A model generated the notes under the pieces. It was given only the letters and a program-made list of their open reading frames with translations, did not search any database and was not told the origin of the DNA. From NCBI RefSeq assembly GCF_946479975.1, contig NZ_CAMLIX010000267.1:1-6205 (forward strand): a DNA stretch of 6,205 nt. Reading direction: 5' to 3'. Within the stretch, counting starts at the first letter, position 1, and the number at the start of each line of letters is the position of its first letter. The position numbers and the translations under genes are program-made. The stretch is from an uncultured Flavobacterium sp. GTDB lineage: Bacteria; Bacteroidota; Bacteroidia; Flavobacteriales; Flavobacteriaceae. Of the stretch, positions 1 through 5,996 are shown piece after piece.

Positions 1-11
1 CGGTTTATATA

Positions 12-248
12 TTATTTAACCTCTTTAATACCTTTTATAAAAAGCCATTTCATAAATAGTTTCTCTCCGTCTTTTGTTTTTACCGCTTGAAATTTAGGAC
101 CAACAATAGTCCCAATTACAAAAGCCGTCAACGGAATCCAAATTCCAGTCAAGCCAGTGTAAGCAGCAATTAAAAATCGAAACGCAAGAAATAAAACAGC
201 AAATGCTGCAAGTTGATATAAAAAAGCTCTTAGTTGTAGTTTTGACAT
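12..248 (-). CDS. small two-helix membrane protein, unknown function
   Basis: I do not recognise this 78-residue protein. It begins MSKLQLRAFLYQ and contains two hydrophobic segments, roughly residues 9-30 and 35-52, separated by a short Gly/Thr turn. A basic C-terminal tail follows, containing KTKDGEKLF and ending IKEVK. The likely topology is an inner-membrane hairpin with the charged tail on the cytoplasmic side. I chose the ATG at 248: it directly precedes the first helix and has an A-rich leader (TTAAAATAAAAACC), as is usual in Bacteroidota. A TTG at 269 would add seven residues, but it lies inside the arm of an intergenic repeat and is unlikely. The gene lies 162 bases downstream of the RlmL-like gene on the same strand, so co-transcription through the repeat is possible. 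Coding is likely because the frame is open with a coherent membrane pattern; the function is unassigned. Confidence 0.72.
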   Translation of the reverse strand: MSKLQLRAFLYQLAAFAVLFLAFRFLIAAYTGLTGIWIPLTAFVIGTIVGPKFQAVKTKDGEKLFMKWLFIKGIKEVK

Positions 249-260
249 GGTTTTTATTTT

Positions 261-408
261 AAGGTTCAAAGTTGCAAAGACTCAAAGCAACAAAGTTTTT
301 TCTTTGCGACTTAAAGCAATAAAGATTTGAACTAAATTATATTTTAAAATTCTTATGAAGTTCTAAGCGCCAAGTTTCCTTTGCAGCTTTGAACCTCTGT
401 GCCTTTGC
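261..408. repeat. CAAAG-word inverted-repeat element between two minus-strand genes
   Basis: Nearly the whole 162-base gap is built from CAAAG/CTTTG words. The outer arms, GGTTCAAAGTTGCAAAG at 263-279 and CTTTGCAGCTTTGAACC at 379-395, are complementary at 16 of 17 positions. Inside the left arm, CAAAG at 291-295 and CTTTG at 302-306 can form a small hairpin over a T6 loop. The right end (CTCTGTGCCTTTGC, 396-409) stops just before the RlmL-like gene's TAG at 411. No open frame or T-run terminator is visible. I recall related AAAG-rich intergenic sequences from Flavobacterium genomes; that is memory, not a search. Confidence 0.65.
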
Positions 409-410
409 TC

Positions 411-1574
411 CTATTCAGAAACTTGAAATTTCGTTCTCTTACTTCCTTCGTACATTTCGTATTTCACCAAACGTGCTTCTAGACTTGCGTTAAAAAGTTT
501 TATTTTTCTTGAAGGTTTTAAGCCTACAAACTTTAAGGCTTCTAGATTTGCTGTAATAAACCAAGCATTTGTTCCCGGATAACTTTTCTTTAAAGTGTCA
601 CCAATACTTGCATAAAACTTTTCCATATGAATGTCTAAACGCTCATCGTATGGCGGATTGAAAACAATATGAAGCTTTCCTTCTGTTTCTTTTTCGCTAT
701 CAAAAAAGTTTTCTTCAGAAATCTTTACATAATCTTCTAAATTGGCATTTCTAATATTGTCTTTTGCTTTACTTACAGCACTTGGTGCTTTATCAAAACC
801 TTTTATCGTATAATTAAACTCTCTCGTTTTCTTCATTAAACTATCAACCACTTTATCAAATAAGTCGTTGTCCCAATCTTTCCATTTTTCAAAAGCAAAT
901 TCTTTTCTGTTGATGTTTGCTGGAATATTGCAGGCAATCATTGCGGCTTCTGCCAAGAAAGTTCCAGAACCACACATTGGATCCAAGAAATGAGTTTGTC
1001 CGTCCCAGCCTGATAATAAAAGAATTCCCGCTGCCAAAACTTCGTTAATAGGAGCAATATTAGTCGCCGTTCTATAACCACGCTGATGAAGCGAAGTTCC
1101 AGAAGTATCTAAAGCCACAGAAACCTGATCTTTATCAATATGAATATTAATACGTAAATCTGGATATTGCTTATCAATACTTGGTCGCTGACCCGTTCTT
1201 TCTCTAAACTGATCTACGATAGCATCTTTACATTTTTGAGAAACAAATTCAGAATGATTGAAATAAGTAGAATGAACCGTTGTATCAATTACAAAAGTCT
1301 GATTAGCATTTAAATACTTAGACCAGTTTAAACCCGAAATCCCTTTGTATAATGCCTGATCGTTGTTTGCTCTAAAAGAATAAATTGGTTTTAAGACTTT
1401 TAGCGCCGTACGCAGAGACAAATTGGCTTTGTACATAAAACCTTTATCTCCCTTAAAACTCACCATTCTCACCCCTTTTTCAACATCCTGAGCTCCAAGT
1501 GTACGCAATTCTTGTTCTAATATTTCTTCAAAGCCAAAAAAACATTTGGCAATCATTTTAAAATTTTCTTCCAT
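411..1574 (-). CDS. THUMP-domain class I SAM-dependent RNA methyltransferase, RlmL type (predicted 23S rRNA m2G methyltransferase)
   Basis: This 387-residue protein has the layout of the N-terminal (RlmL) half of E. coli RlmKL. Residues 1-45 form a ferredoxin-like N-terminus (MIAKCFFGFEEILEQEL), about 46-155 a THUMP RNA-binding domain, and about 165-380 a Rossmann methyltransferase domain. Visible motifs are HQRGYR (163-168), the SAM-binding loop DPMCGSGTFLAEA (198-210), the acidic strand end GFDKAP (259-264) and the catalytic NPPYDERL (306-313), typical of N2-guanine methylation. E. coli RlmL makes m2G2445 in 23S rRNA; the same target here is inferred. An archaeal Trm14-like tRNA m2G activity is the alternative, since the families share this architecture. 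There is no RlmK half, and the length suits a standalone enzyme. The ATG at 1574 follows an A-rich leader, and Met7 is a possible alternative start. The gene is divergent from the methyltransferase at 1725, with a shared promoter region between them. Confidence 0.93.
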   Translation of the reverse strand: MEENFKMIAKCFFGFEEILEQELRTLGAQDVEKGVRMVSFKGDKGFMYKANLSLRTALKVLKPIYSFRANNDQALYKGISGLNWSKYLNANQTFVIDTTVHSTYFNHSEFVSQKCKDAIVDQFRERTGQRPSIDKQYPDLRINIHIDKDQVSVALDTSGTSLHQRGYRTATNIAPINEVLAAGILLLSGWDGQTHFLDPMCGSGTFLAEAAMIACNIPANINRKEFAFEKWKDWDNDLFDKVVDSLMKKTREFNYTIKGFDKAPSAVSKAKDNIRNANLEDYVKISEENFFDSEKETEGKLHIVFNPPYDERLDIHMEKFYASIGDTLKKSYPGTNAWFITANLEALKFVGLKPSRKIKLFNASLEARLVKYEMYEGSKRTKFQVSE

Positions 1575-1672
1575 CTTTACTTTTAAATTAAAAAAAACTA
1601 AAAATTTAAAAGACGCACTCTAGCATCTCTCTTCATAATGCAACAATGTATCGCTGCGAAATAGTAATTTTT

Positions 1673-1697
1673 CGGCAAAAATACACTAAATTTGCCG
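1673..1697. promoter_or_regulatory. inverted repeat carrying two back-to-back promoter boxes
   Basis: CGGCAAA (1673-1679) and TTTGCCG (1691-1697) form a perfect 7-bp inverted repeat around an 11-base centre. Each arm contributes to a Bacteroidota -7 box (TAnnTTTG): TAAATTTG on the plus strand at 1687-1694, and TATTTTTG on the minus strand, read from 1683 to 1676. The boxes face apart and are three bases from each other. No good -33 TTG is visible at the expected spacing for either. The plus-strand box would give a leader of about 25 bases for the methyltransferase, and the minus-strand box one of about 95 bases for the RlmL-like gene. Confidence 0.55.
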
Positions 1698-1724
1698 GAC
1701 TTTGAATTAATTGAAATAGAATAA

Positions 1725-2489
1725 ATGTCTGAAAAGCATAACGAATCCATCCAAAATCAAGAAGACGACAATCAAAACTGGTATTCTTCATGGTTTGACA
1801 CGCCATATTATCACATTCTTTACAAGGATCGAAATTATCGTGAAGCGCAAATTTTCATGGACAATTTGACGCATTATCTCAACTTGCCAGAAAAAGCAAA
1901 AGTACTTGATTTGGCTTGCGGTAAAGGACGTCATTCTATTTATTTAAATCAATTGGGCTACGATGTTTTAGGTGCCGATTTATCTGAAAACAGTATTGCA
2001 GAAGCCAGTAAAAACAGTAACGACACACTTCATTTTAAAGTGCACGACATGAGCGAACCTTTTGAAGAAAAGTTCGACGCGATCTTCAATTTGTTTACAA
2101 GCTTTGGCTATTTTGAAAACGACGACGATAATCTGACTACTTTAAAAGCCATTAAAGAAAGTTTATCTGAGTACGGATTTGCCGTAATCGATTTTATGAA
2201 CGTCGCTCAAGTTGTCGATACTCTTGTTCCCGAAGAAACAAAAACCGTTGACGAAATTGATTTCCACATCAAAAGATACGTTGAAGACGGACATATTTTT
2301 AAAGAAATTGATTTTGAAGACAAAGGCAGAAAATACCATTTTACCGAAAAAGTAAAAGCCTTAACTTTAAAAGATTTTCAAGATATGATGGATGAAGCAG
2401 GAATTTATCTACTAGATATTTTTGGAGATTATAAACTTAAAAAATTCCATAAAACCGAAAGCGAAAGATTAATCATGATTTTTAAATAG
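1725..2489 (+). CDS. class I SAM-dependent methyltransferase, substrate unknown
   Basis: This 254-residue protein has a polar, probably disordered N-terminus (1-18) followed by WYSSWFDTPYYHILY, a lead-in common in small-molecule-type methyltransferases. The Rossmann core shows motif I VLDLACGKGRHSIYL (60-74), the acidic motif II GADLSE (83-88), a motif III-like HDMSEPF (107-113) and the motif IV region FDAIFNLFTSFGYFEND (117-132). The C-terminal half (about 175-254) is a beta-rich cap ending FGDYKLKKFHKTESERLIMIFK, which fits the Methyltransf_25/11 families. There is no RNA-binding domain and no cysteine motif, so the target cannot be named. The start is secure: TAA at 1722-1724 is in frame immediately before the ATG, and the leader is A-rich with a promoter-like box 30 bases upstream. 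The ZIP transporter follows on the same strand after 93 bases and may be co-transcribed. Confidence 0.88.
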   Translation: MSEKHNESIQNQEDDNQNWYSSWFDTPYYHILYKDRNYREAQIFMDNLTHYLNLPEKAKVLDLACGKGRHSIYLNQLGYDVLGADLSENSIAEASKNSNDTLHFKVHDMSEPFEEKFDAIFNLFTSFGYFENDDDNLTTLKAIKESLSEYGFAVIDFMNVAQVVDTLVPEETKTVDEIDFHIKRYVEDGHIFKEIDFEDKGRKYHFTEKVKALTLKDFQDMMDEAGIYLLDIFGDYKLKKFHKTESERLIMIFK

Positions 2490-2579
2490 GTTTAATCGTT
2501 AAACCGTTAATTTGTTTAATCGTTAAACAAACTAACAGAGAAACCGATTAAACGATTAAACAAAAAACGATTAAACAAA
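2490..2579. repeat. GTTTAATCG-type intergenic repeats, direct and inverted
   Basis: The 15-mer GTTTAATCGTTAAAC occurs twice, at 2490-2504 (starting at the base after the methyltransferase stop) and at 2514-2528. It is nearly self-complementary (GTTTAA/TTAAAC around TCG). The inverse word CGATTAAAC follows at 2545-2553, 2553-2561 and 2568-2576. TTTGTTTAATCG (2511-2522) pairs perfectly with CGATTAAACAAA at 2553-2564, and equally well with a second copy at 2568-2579. The last unit ends three bases before the ZIP start codon. No T-run follows any stem, so this is not an obvious terminator. Confidence 0.75.
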
Positions 2580-2582
2580 AAG

Positions 2583-3251
2583 ATGAACTATTTACTACCG
2601 TTATTTTCTGTACTTTTAGGATATAGTGTGGCTTTGTTTATTAAACCAAAAAACAAAACCAATTTAAAATTACTGCTGGCTTTCAGCGGTTCTTTTTTAT
2701 TGTCTTTAACCGTAATGCATCTTCTTCCAGAAGTTTACGAATCGCACAATCATAATATCGGAATCTTTATTATGGTCGGAATTCTATTCCAAATCATACT
2801 CGAATTTTTCTCCAAAGGCGCAGAACACGGACACGTACACGGGCACGCAAAAATGTCTCAAATTCCGTGGCTTTTGTTCATTAGTTTATGCATTCATGCC
2901 TTTTTAGAAGGATTTCCAGTAAGTCATCATCATGGTCTGGCCATTGGCATTGCCATTCACCACTTGCCTATTGCCGTGATCTTAACGACATTTTTCATCA
3001 ATGCCGATTTAGACAAAAAAGCCATTTTTGCTTTCATGCTTGTTTTCGCCATTATGACACCGCTTGGAACCGTAGCTTCAGAATATTTAACCGTCTTAAA
3101 CGATTATTATACCGAAATTACAGCCATCGTAATTGGTATTTTATTTCATATTTCATCAACAATAATCTTCGAAAGCAGTGAAGGACATAAATTCAACATT
3201 GCCAAAGTATCTATGATTGTTCTCGGAATTCTATTGGCATTCTTTTTATAA
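2583..3251 (+). CDS. ZIP-family divalent metal transporter
   Basis: This 222-residue inner-membrane protein has about eight hydrophobic segments, near residues 2-20, 28-48, 58-76, 94-113, 117-139, 146-166, 178-198 and 206-222. This matches the ZIP fold, which moves Zn2+ or related divalent metals into the cytoplasm. The fourth segment carries HAFLEG (105-110), corresponding to the family HNxxDG motif. The fifth carries IAIHHLPIA (123-131), corresponding to HExPHE, but with His in place of the first Glu and the final His-Glu replaced by Ile-Ala. A histidine-rich loop, EHGHVHGHAK (81-90), sits between segments three and four, as is usual for metal sensing or delivery, and HHH occurs at 115-117. 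There is no Shine-Dalgarno site; the leader ends ACAAAAAG before the ATG. No Zur box or metal riboswitch is visible upstream. Metal specificity cannot be told from the sequence. Confidence 0.9.
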   Translation: MNYLLPLFSVLLGYSVALFIKPKNKTNLKLLLAFSGSFLLSLTVMHLLPEVYESHNHNIGIFIMVGILFQIILEFFSKGAEHGHVHGHAKMSQIPWLLFISLCIHAFLEGFPVSHHHGLAIGIAIHHLPIAVILTTFFINADLDKKAIFAFMLVFAIMTPLGTVASEYLTVLNDYYTEITAIVIGILFHISSTIIFESSEGHKFNIAKVSMIVLGILLAFFL

Positions 3252-3269
3252 TCTGGGCGTGCAAAATAA

Positions 3270-3307
3270 AAATTCCAAAAATAAAATTCCAAATTCCAAC
3301 TTTCCAA
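3270..3307 (+). repeat. AAATTCCA short repeats downstream of the ZIP gene
   Basis: AAATTCCA occurs at 3270-3277, 3284-3291 and 3291-3298, followed by a degenerate CTTTCCAA at 3300-3307. The run lies just before the first of the two converging hairpins. It has no open frame and no T-run of its own. It looks like a short AT-rich intergenic repeat of the kind scattered in Flavobacterium genomes (from memory). Confidence 0.5.
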
Positions 3308-3310
3308 TAT

Positions 3311-3347
3311 CCTAACAGGTTTTTCAAACCTGTTAGGTATTTTTTTA
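3311..3347 (+). terminator. rho-independent-type terminator of the ZIP gene
   Basis: CCTAACAGGTTT (3311-3322) pairs perfectly with AAACCTGTTAGG (3326-3337) around a TTC loop. On the plus strand the stem is followed directly by TATTTTTTT (3338-3346). It lies 59 bases after the ZIP stop codon. The 33 bases at 3309-3341 recur exactly as an inverse copy at 3381-3413. Confidence 0.8.
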
Positions 3348-3371
3348 AAATAGAATTATAAAAGTTTAAGT

Positions 3372-3411
3372 AGAAAATACAATACCTAACAGGTTTGAAA
3401 AACCTGTTAGG
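3372..3411 (-). terminator. inverse copy of the hairpin, terminator of the receptor gene
   Basis: CCTAACAGGTTT (3385-3396) and AAACCTGTTAGG (3400-3411) form a perfect 12-bp stem with a GAA loop. This is the exact reverse complement of the hairpin at 3311-3337. Read on the minus strand, the stem is followed by the T-rich TATTGTATTTTCTA, so it would end the receptor transcript 45 bases after its stop codon. The T-tract is weaker than that of the plus-strand copy. Confidence 0.65.
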
Positions 3412-3420
3412 ATAAAAGAA

Positions 3421-3458
3421 TAATTATCTCATTTTCAAATTAACTAATTATCTCATTT
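3421..3458. repeat. 14-base direct repeat touching the receptor stop codon
   Basis: TAATTATCTCATTT is present at 3421-3434 and again at 3445-3458, a 24-base period with TCAAATTAAC between. The second copy overlaps the first two bases of the minus-strand stop codon at 3457-3459. No function is evident. Confidence 0.55.
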
Positions 3459-5841
3459 AATTCGTTCTCTTCTTCTCTTCTTGATTTCCTAAAGCACGTT
3501 CTTTGACGTTTATCTTTTTATTTCCAAAATTATAAACCGCAGACAAACGAACAAATCGGTTACTTTCATTCTGGCTGTAAACCTGCTTCACGCCGTTTAC
3601 AATCGAAACATCATTTTTCAAATAAGAAGTATTAAAGATATCATTAACTAAAAAAGCAATCTGAACCGATTTATTAAACAAATCCTGTTTATAGCCAATA
3701 TTCAAACTTGACACATAACCCGTTTCATATAAACCGCTTTTATACGGTGCTGTATAAGTAAAATCTAACTGCAATTTTGACGTTTTTCCTAAAACAAAAG
3801 TATTGCTTGTAGAAAAATCAATTTGAAGACCATTCACCGGAACCGCATTTATATCTTTCGTAAATTTAATATCAGATCCTATAAAATATAGTGTATTTTC
3901 ACTTTCCCACCACTCTGCAAAACTAGCCGAATAGGTTTCTCCAATTCCGTAACTAAGACCTTTAAAATAATTATCTCTTGTAATAACCTGCGTTAACGTT
4001 TCTGGATTTGCGGTAAATATCACGCCGTAACCATCTGTAATTGCATTCACGAAAACGCTTGTTCTTAATATTTTTTTATACGAATGCGCAAATTCAAAAT
4101 TATCACTAAAAGAAGGTTTCAAAAACGGATTTCCCTCAGAATAACTATTACTGCTTATATAAACACGAAACGGATTTAATAAAGAAAAACTAGGCCTGCG
4201 GATTCTCTTTCCATAACTTAAACTAAAATCATTATTTTCATTTCTATGGTAAGAACCAAAAAAAGTTGGGAATAACTTAAAATAATCATTTACCGTTTCC
4301 TGATTTAAAGTTTTAGAAAAACCATTTGTCTGCGTATTTTCTAATCTCAATCCTAATTTAAAATTCCATTTTTCGTTGAACTTTTTATCTGCACTAAAAT
4401 AAACCGCCTGATTATTTTCGGTATATTTAAATACATTCGACTGGTTCGTATCTAATTCTGGAGTTCCTGTAATAGTATTATAAAAAGCCACATCACTTTT
4501 GCTGTCTGTAAAACTCAATTTTGCTCCATAAGATAAATTGAAAGCTTCAAACGGATGCTCCATGTCTGCCTTAAAACTCAAATTATCAATATCTTGATTC
4601 GAAATATTTCTTCCAGATTGGTTTACATCAACAAAAGTTCCATCTGCTTCATAATTGTTTGCCGTAAAATCTCTATCAAATTTTGAATAATAATTAAAGT
4701 AATCAACATCAAACGATAATGTTCTGCCTCGCTCATCTAGTTTTGTATTCAAAAACATACTGTACGTTTGGTTTCCTGTTTCTCTATCCAAAAAACTTTC
4801 GTTAAGCACATAACTTTCTAATTGATTTTGAGTATTGTATTTATTAATTCTAATATTTGAATCAAAATCTGGATTCGTTTTGTCTTTTAAAAATTGGAAA
4901 CCAATAGTTGTTTTTTCAGAAAAGTCATAATCTAGAGATGCTTTTCCAGACACACTTCCCTCATTAAATTTTGATGTTGCATTCATTTTTGTAGGTCCAT
5001 CAACAAAATACATATCCAGCGTTTCTTTCAGATTTTTAGCGCCAGTTTTTCCATTAATACTTGCCGAAAATCGAAACTTATTTTTATTGTAATAAAAATT
5101 ATCTCTCAAAGTAAAAATTCCGTATTTGTTCTGATCGTAAGATGCTGTAGTGGTGTTTTTCCAAGAATTTCGAGCGCCTTTTTTCATAATAATATTAATT
5201 AATCCGCCAGTTCCTTCCGCTTCATATTTTGACGAAGGATTGCTTATAACCTCAATGCTCTTAATATCATTTGCCGAAATTGACTTTAAAAAATCATTTA
5301 ATTCTTCGCCAGTTAATTCAATTCTTCTGCCATCTATCATAACGCGCGAAGCTCCTTTCCCTAAAATATTGATCATATCATTTTGCACCACAACGCCGGG
5401 CGCGGTATTAATTGCGCTTAAGGCATCTCCTCCAACATTGGTTACATTATTTTCTACATTATAAACCAAACGATCTATTTTTTGTTCTACCGTATTTTTT
5501 CTGGTTGCAATAACTACTTCACCCAAATTGGTCATACTTTCTTTTAAAGTGATTAAAACTAAATCGGTATCTTTTTCGAGCGTAATATCTTTTTCGTACT
5601 CAGAATATCCTAACGGACTTATTTTTATTTTAAAGAATCCTTTACTTAGAAACAATTCAAAACTTCCATCTTCTTTAGTCGTTGTTCCGTTTATAATTTT
5701 TCCTTCTTGATTTAAGATTACTACATCTATCCATGCTATTGGTGATTTTTCATCAGTAACTTTTCCGTTTAATTTAATGTTCTTTTGTGCAAGGCAAAAA
5801 AGTGGCAGTAGTAAAAAGATAAGGACGTTAATTGTTTTCAT
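3457..5841 (-). CDS. outer-membrane beta-barrel receptor (TonB-dependent receptor-like, OMP_b-brl family)
   Basis: This 794-residue protein has a signal peptide, MKTINVLIFLLLPLFCLAQ, probably cut after Ala18. Residues about 21-100 form a carboxypeptidase-regulatory-like domain (KLNGKVTDEKSPIAWIDVV). LGEVVIATR (106-114) is the TonB-box-like link seen in Bacteroidota receptors. The plug domain (about 120-220) shows TAPGVVVQ (146-153), VMIDGRRIELTGEEL (167-181) and NPSSKYEAEGTGGLINI (201-217). A transmembrane barrel runs from about 222 to 772, its last strand ending AVYNF, followed by a polar 22-residue tail. The family imports or binds ligands at the outer membrane. No SusD-like partner is adjacent, so a polysaccharide locus is not supported and the ligand is unknown. 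The frame stays open upstream to an ATG at 5931, but that lies inside a terminator stem; only the ATG at 5841 puts the signal peptide at the N-terminus. An AraC regulator lies upstream on the same strand. Confidence 0.92.
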   Translation of the reverse strand: MKTINVLIFLLLPLFCLAQKNIKLNGKVTDEKSPIAWIDVVILNQEGKIINGTTTKEDGSFELFLSKGFFKIKISPLGYSEYEKDITLEKDTDLVLITLKESMTNLGEVVIATRKNTVEQKIDRLVYNVENNVTNVGGDALSAINTAPGVVVQNDMINILGKGASRVMIDGRRIELTGEELNDFLKSISANDIKSIEVISNPSSKYEAEGTGGLINIIMKKGARNSWKNTTTASYDQNKYGIFTLRDNFYYNKNKFRFSASINGKTGAKNLKETLDMYFVDGPTKMNATSKFNEGSVSGKASLDYDFSEKTTIGFQFLKDKTNPDFDSNIRINKYNTQNQLESYVLNESFLDRETGNQTYSMFLNTKLDERGRTLSFDVDYFNYYSKFDRDFTANNYEADGTFVDVNQSGRNISNQDIDNLSFKADMEHPFEAFNLSYGAKLSFTDSKSDVAFYNTITGTPELDTNQSNVFKYTENNQAVYFSADKKFNEKWNFKLGLRLENTQTNGFSKTLNQETVNDYFKLFPTFFGSYHRNENNDFSLSYGKRIRRPSFSLLNPFRVYISSNSYSEGNPFLKPSFSDNFEFAHSYKKILRTSVFVNAITDGYGVIFTANPETLTQVITRDNYFKGLSYGIGETYSASFAEWWESENTLYFIGSDIKFTKDINAVPVNGLQIDFSTSNTFVLGKTSKLQLDFTYTAPYKSGLYETGYVSSLNIGYKQDLFNKSVQIAFLVNDIFNTSYLKNDVSIVNGVKQVYSQNESNRFVRLSAVYNFGNKKINVKERALGNQEEKKRTN

Positions 5842-5877
5842 AATTTCTAGTTTTAAACTTGTTCGATTAATTTGAAG

Positions 5878-5885
5878 CAAAGTTG
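5878..5885 (-). promoter_or_regulatory. possible -7 box for the receptor gene
   Basis: Read on the minus strand this is CAACTTTG, one base off the TAnnTTTG consensus. It lies 36 bases upstream of the receptor ATG and just downstream of the AraC terminator, where a promoter would be expected. No clear -33 TTG sits at the usual spacing, so support is weak. Confidence 0.3.
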
Positions 5886-5911
5886 CCTTAGAAATTTTCA
5901 GAATTCGACCG

Positions 5912-5961
5912 ACAAAAAAAAGTCGTACCAATTTCTAATCAGGAAATTGGTGCGACTTTTT
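5912..5961 (-). terminator. strong terminator after the AraC regulator gene
   Basis: The arms at 5917-5935 (AAAAAGTCGTACCAATTTC on the plus strand) and 5943-5961 form a 19-bp stem with one G-U-type pair and a 7-base loop. On the minus strand the stem runs into TTTTTTTTGT, a good T-tract. The centre is about 60 bases past the regulator's stop codon, so the regulator and receptor are probably separate transcription units. On the plus strand the stem is followed by only a short T-run, so it may work weakly in that direction too. Confidence 0.8.
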
Positions 5962-5996
5962 CTAGGATGAAGTACGACTTTTCACAAAACACTCAT

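Noticed and set aside
249..269. TTG start giving a seven-residue longer small membrane protein
   Set aside because: The TTG lies in the arm of the CAAAG repeat, and the ATG at 248 is a better start directly before the first membrane helix.
2490..2579. CRISPR-like array
   Set aside because: The repeat units are 9-15 bases with almost no spacers, they occur in both orientations, and no cas gene is present.
2490..2582. Zinc-responsive operator or riboswitch before the ZIP gene
   Set aside because: The gap is explained by AT-rich repeats; I see no Zur-type palindrome or known riboswitch core.
2888..3181. 97-codon plus-strand open frame inside the ZIP gene
   Set aside because: It is a shifted frame of a clear ZIP coding sequence. 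Its translation is rich in Cys, His, Phe and Arg, with no domain pattern.
5150..5464. 104-codon plus-strand open frame opposite the receptor plug region
   Set aside because: It is antisense to conserved plug motifs (PGV, VMIDGR, NPSSKY), and its hydrophobic translation is a by-product of those codons.
5528..5710. 60-codon plus-strand open frame opposite the receptor N-terminal domain
   Set aside because: It is antisense to the carboxypeptidase-regulatory-like domain, with no leader and a low-complexity Ser/Ile/Phe-rich translation.
5783..5841. Lipoprotein signal on the receptor because of the Cys in LLPLFCLAQ
   Set aside because: The residues around the Cys do not fit a lipobox (Phe at -1, Leu at +1). 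C-L-A before Gln fits signal peptidase I cleavage, which is usual for barrels.
5842..5931. 30-residue N-terminal extension of the receptor frame to an ATG at 5931
   Set aside because: The extension runs through the terminator stem and T-tract, and it would bury the signal peptide at residues 31-49. The ATG at 5841 is the proper start.
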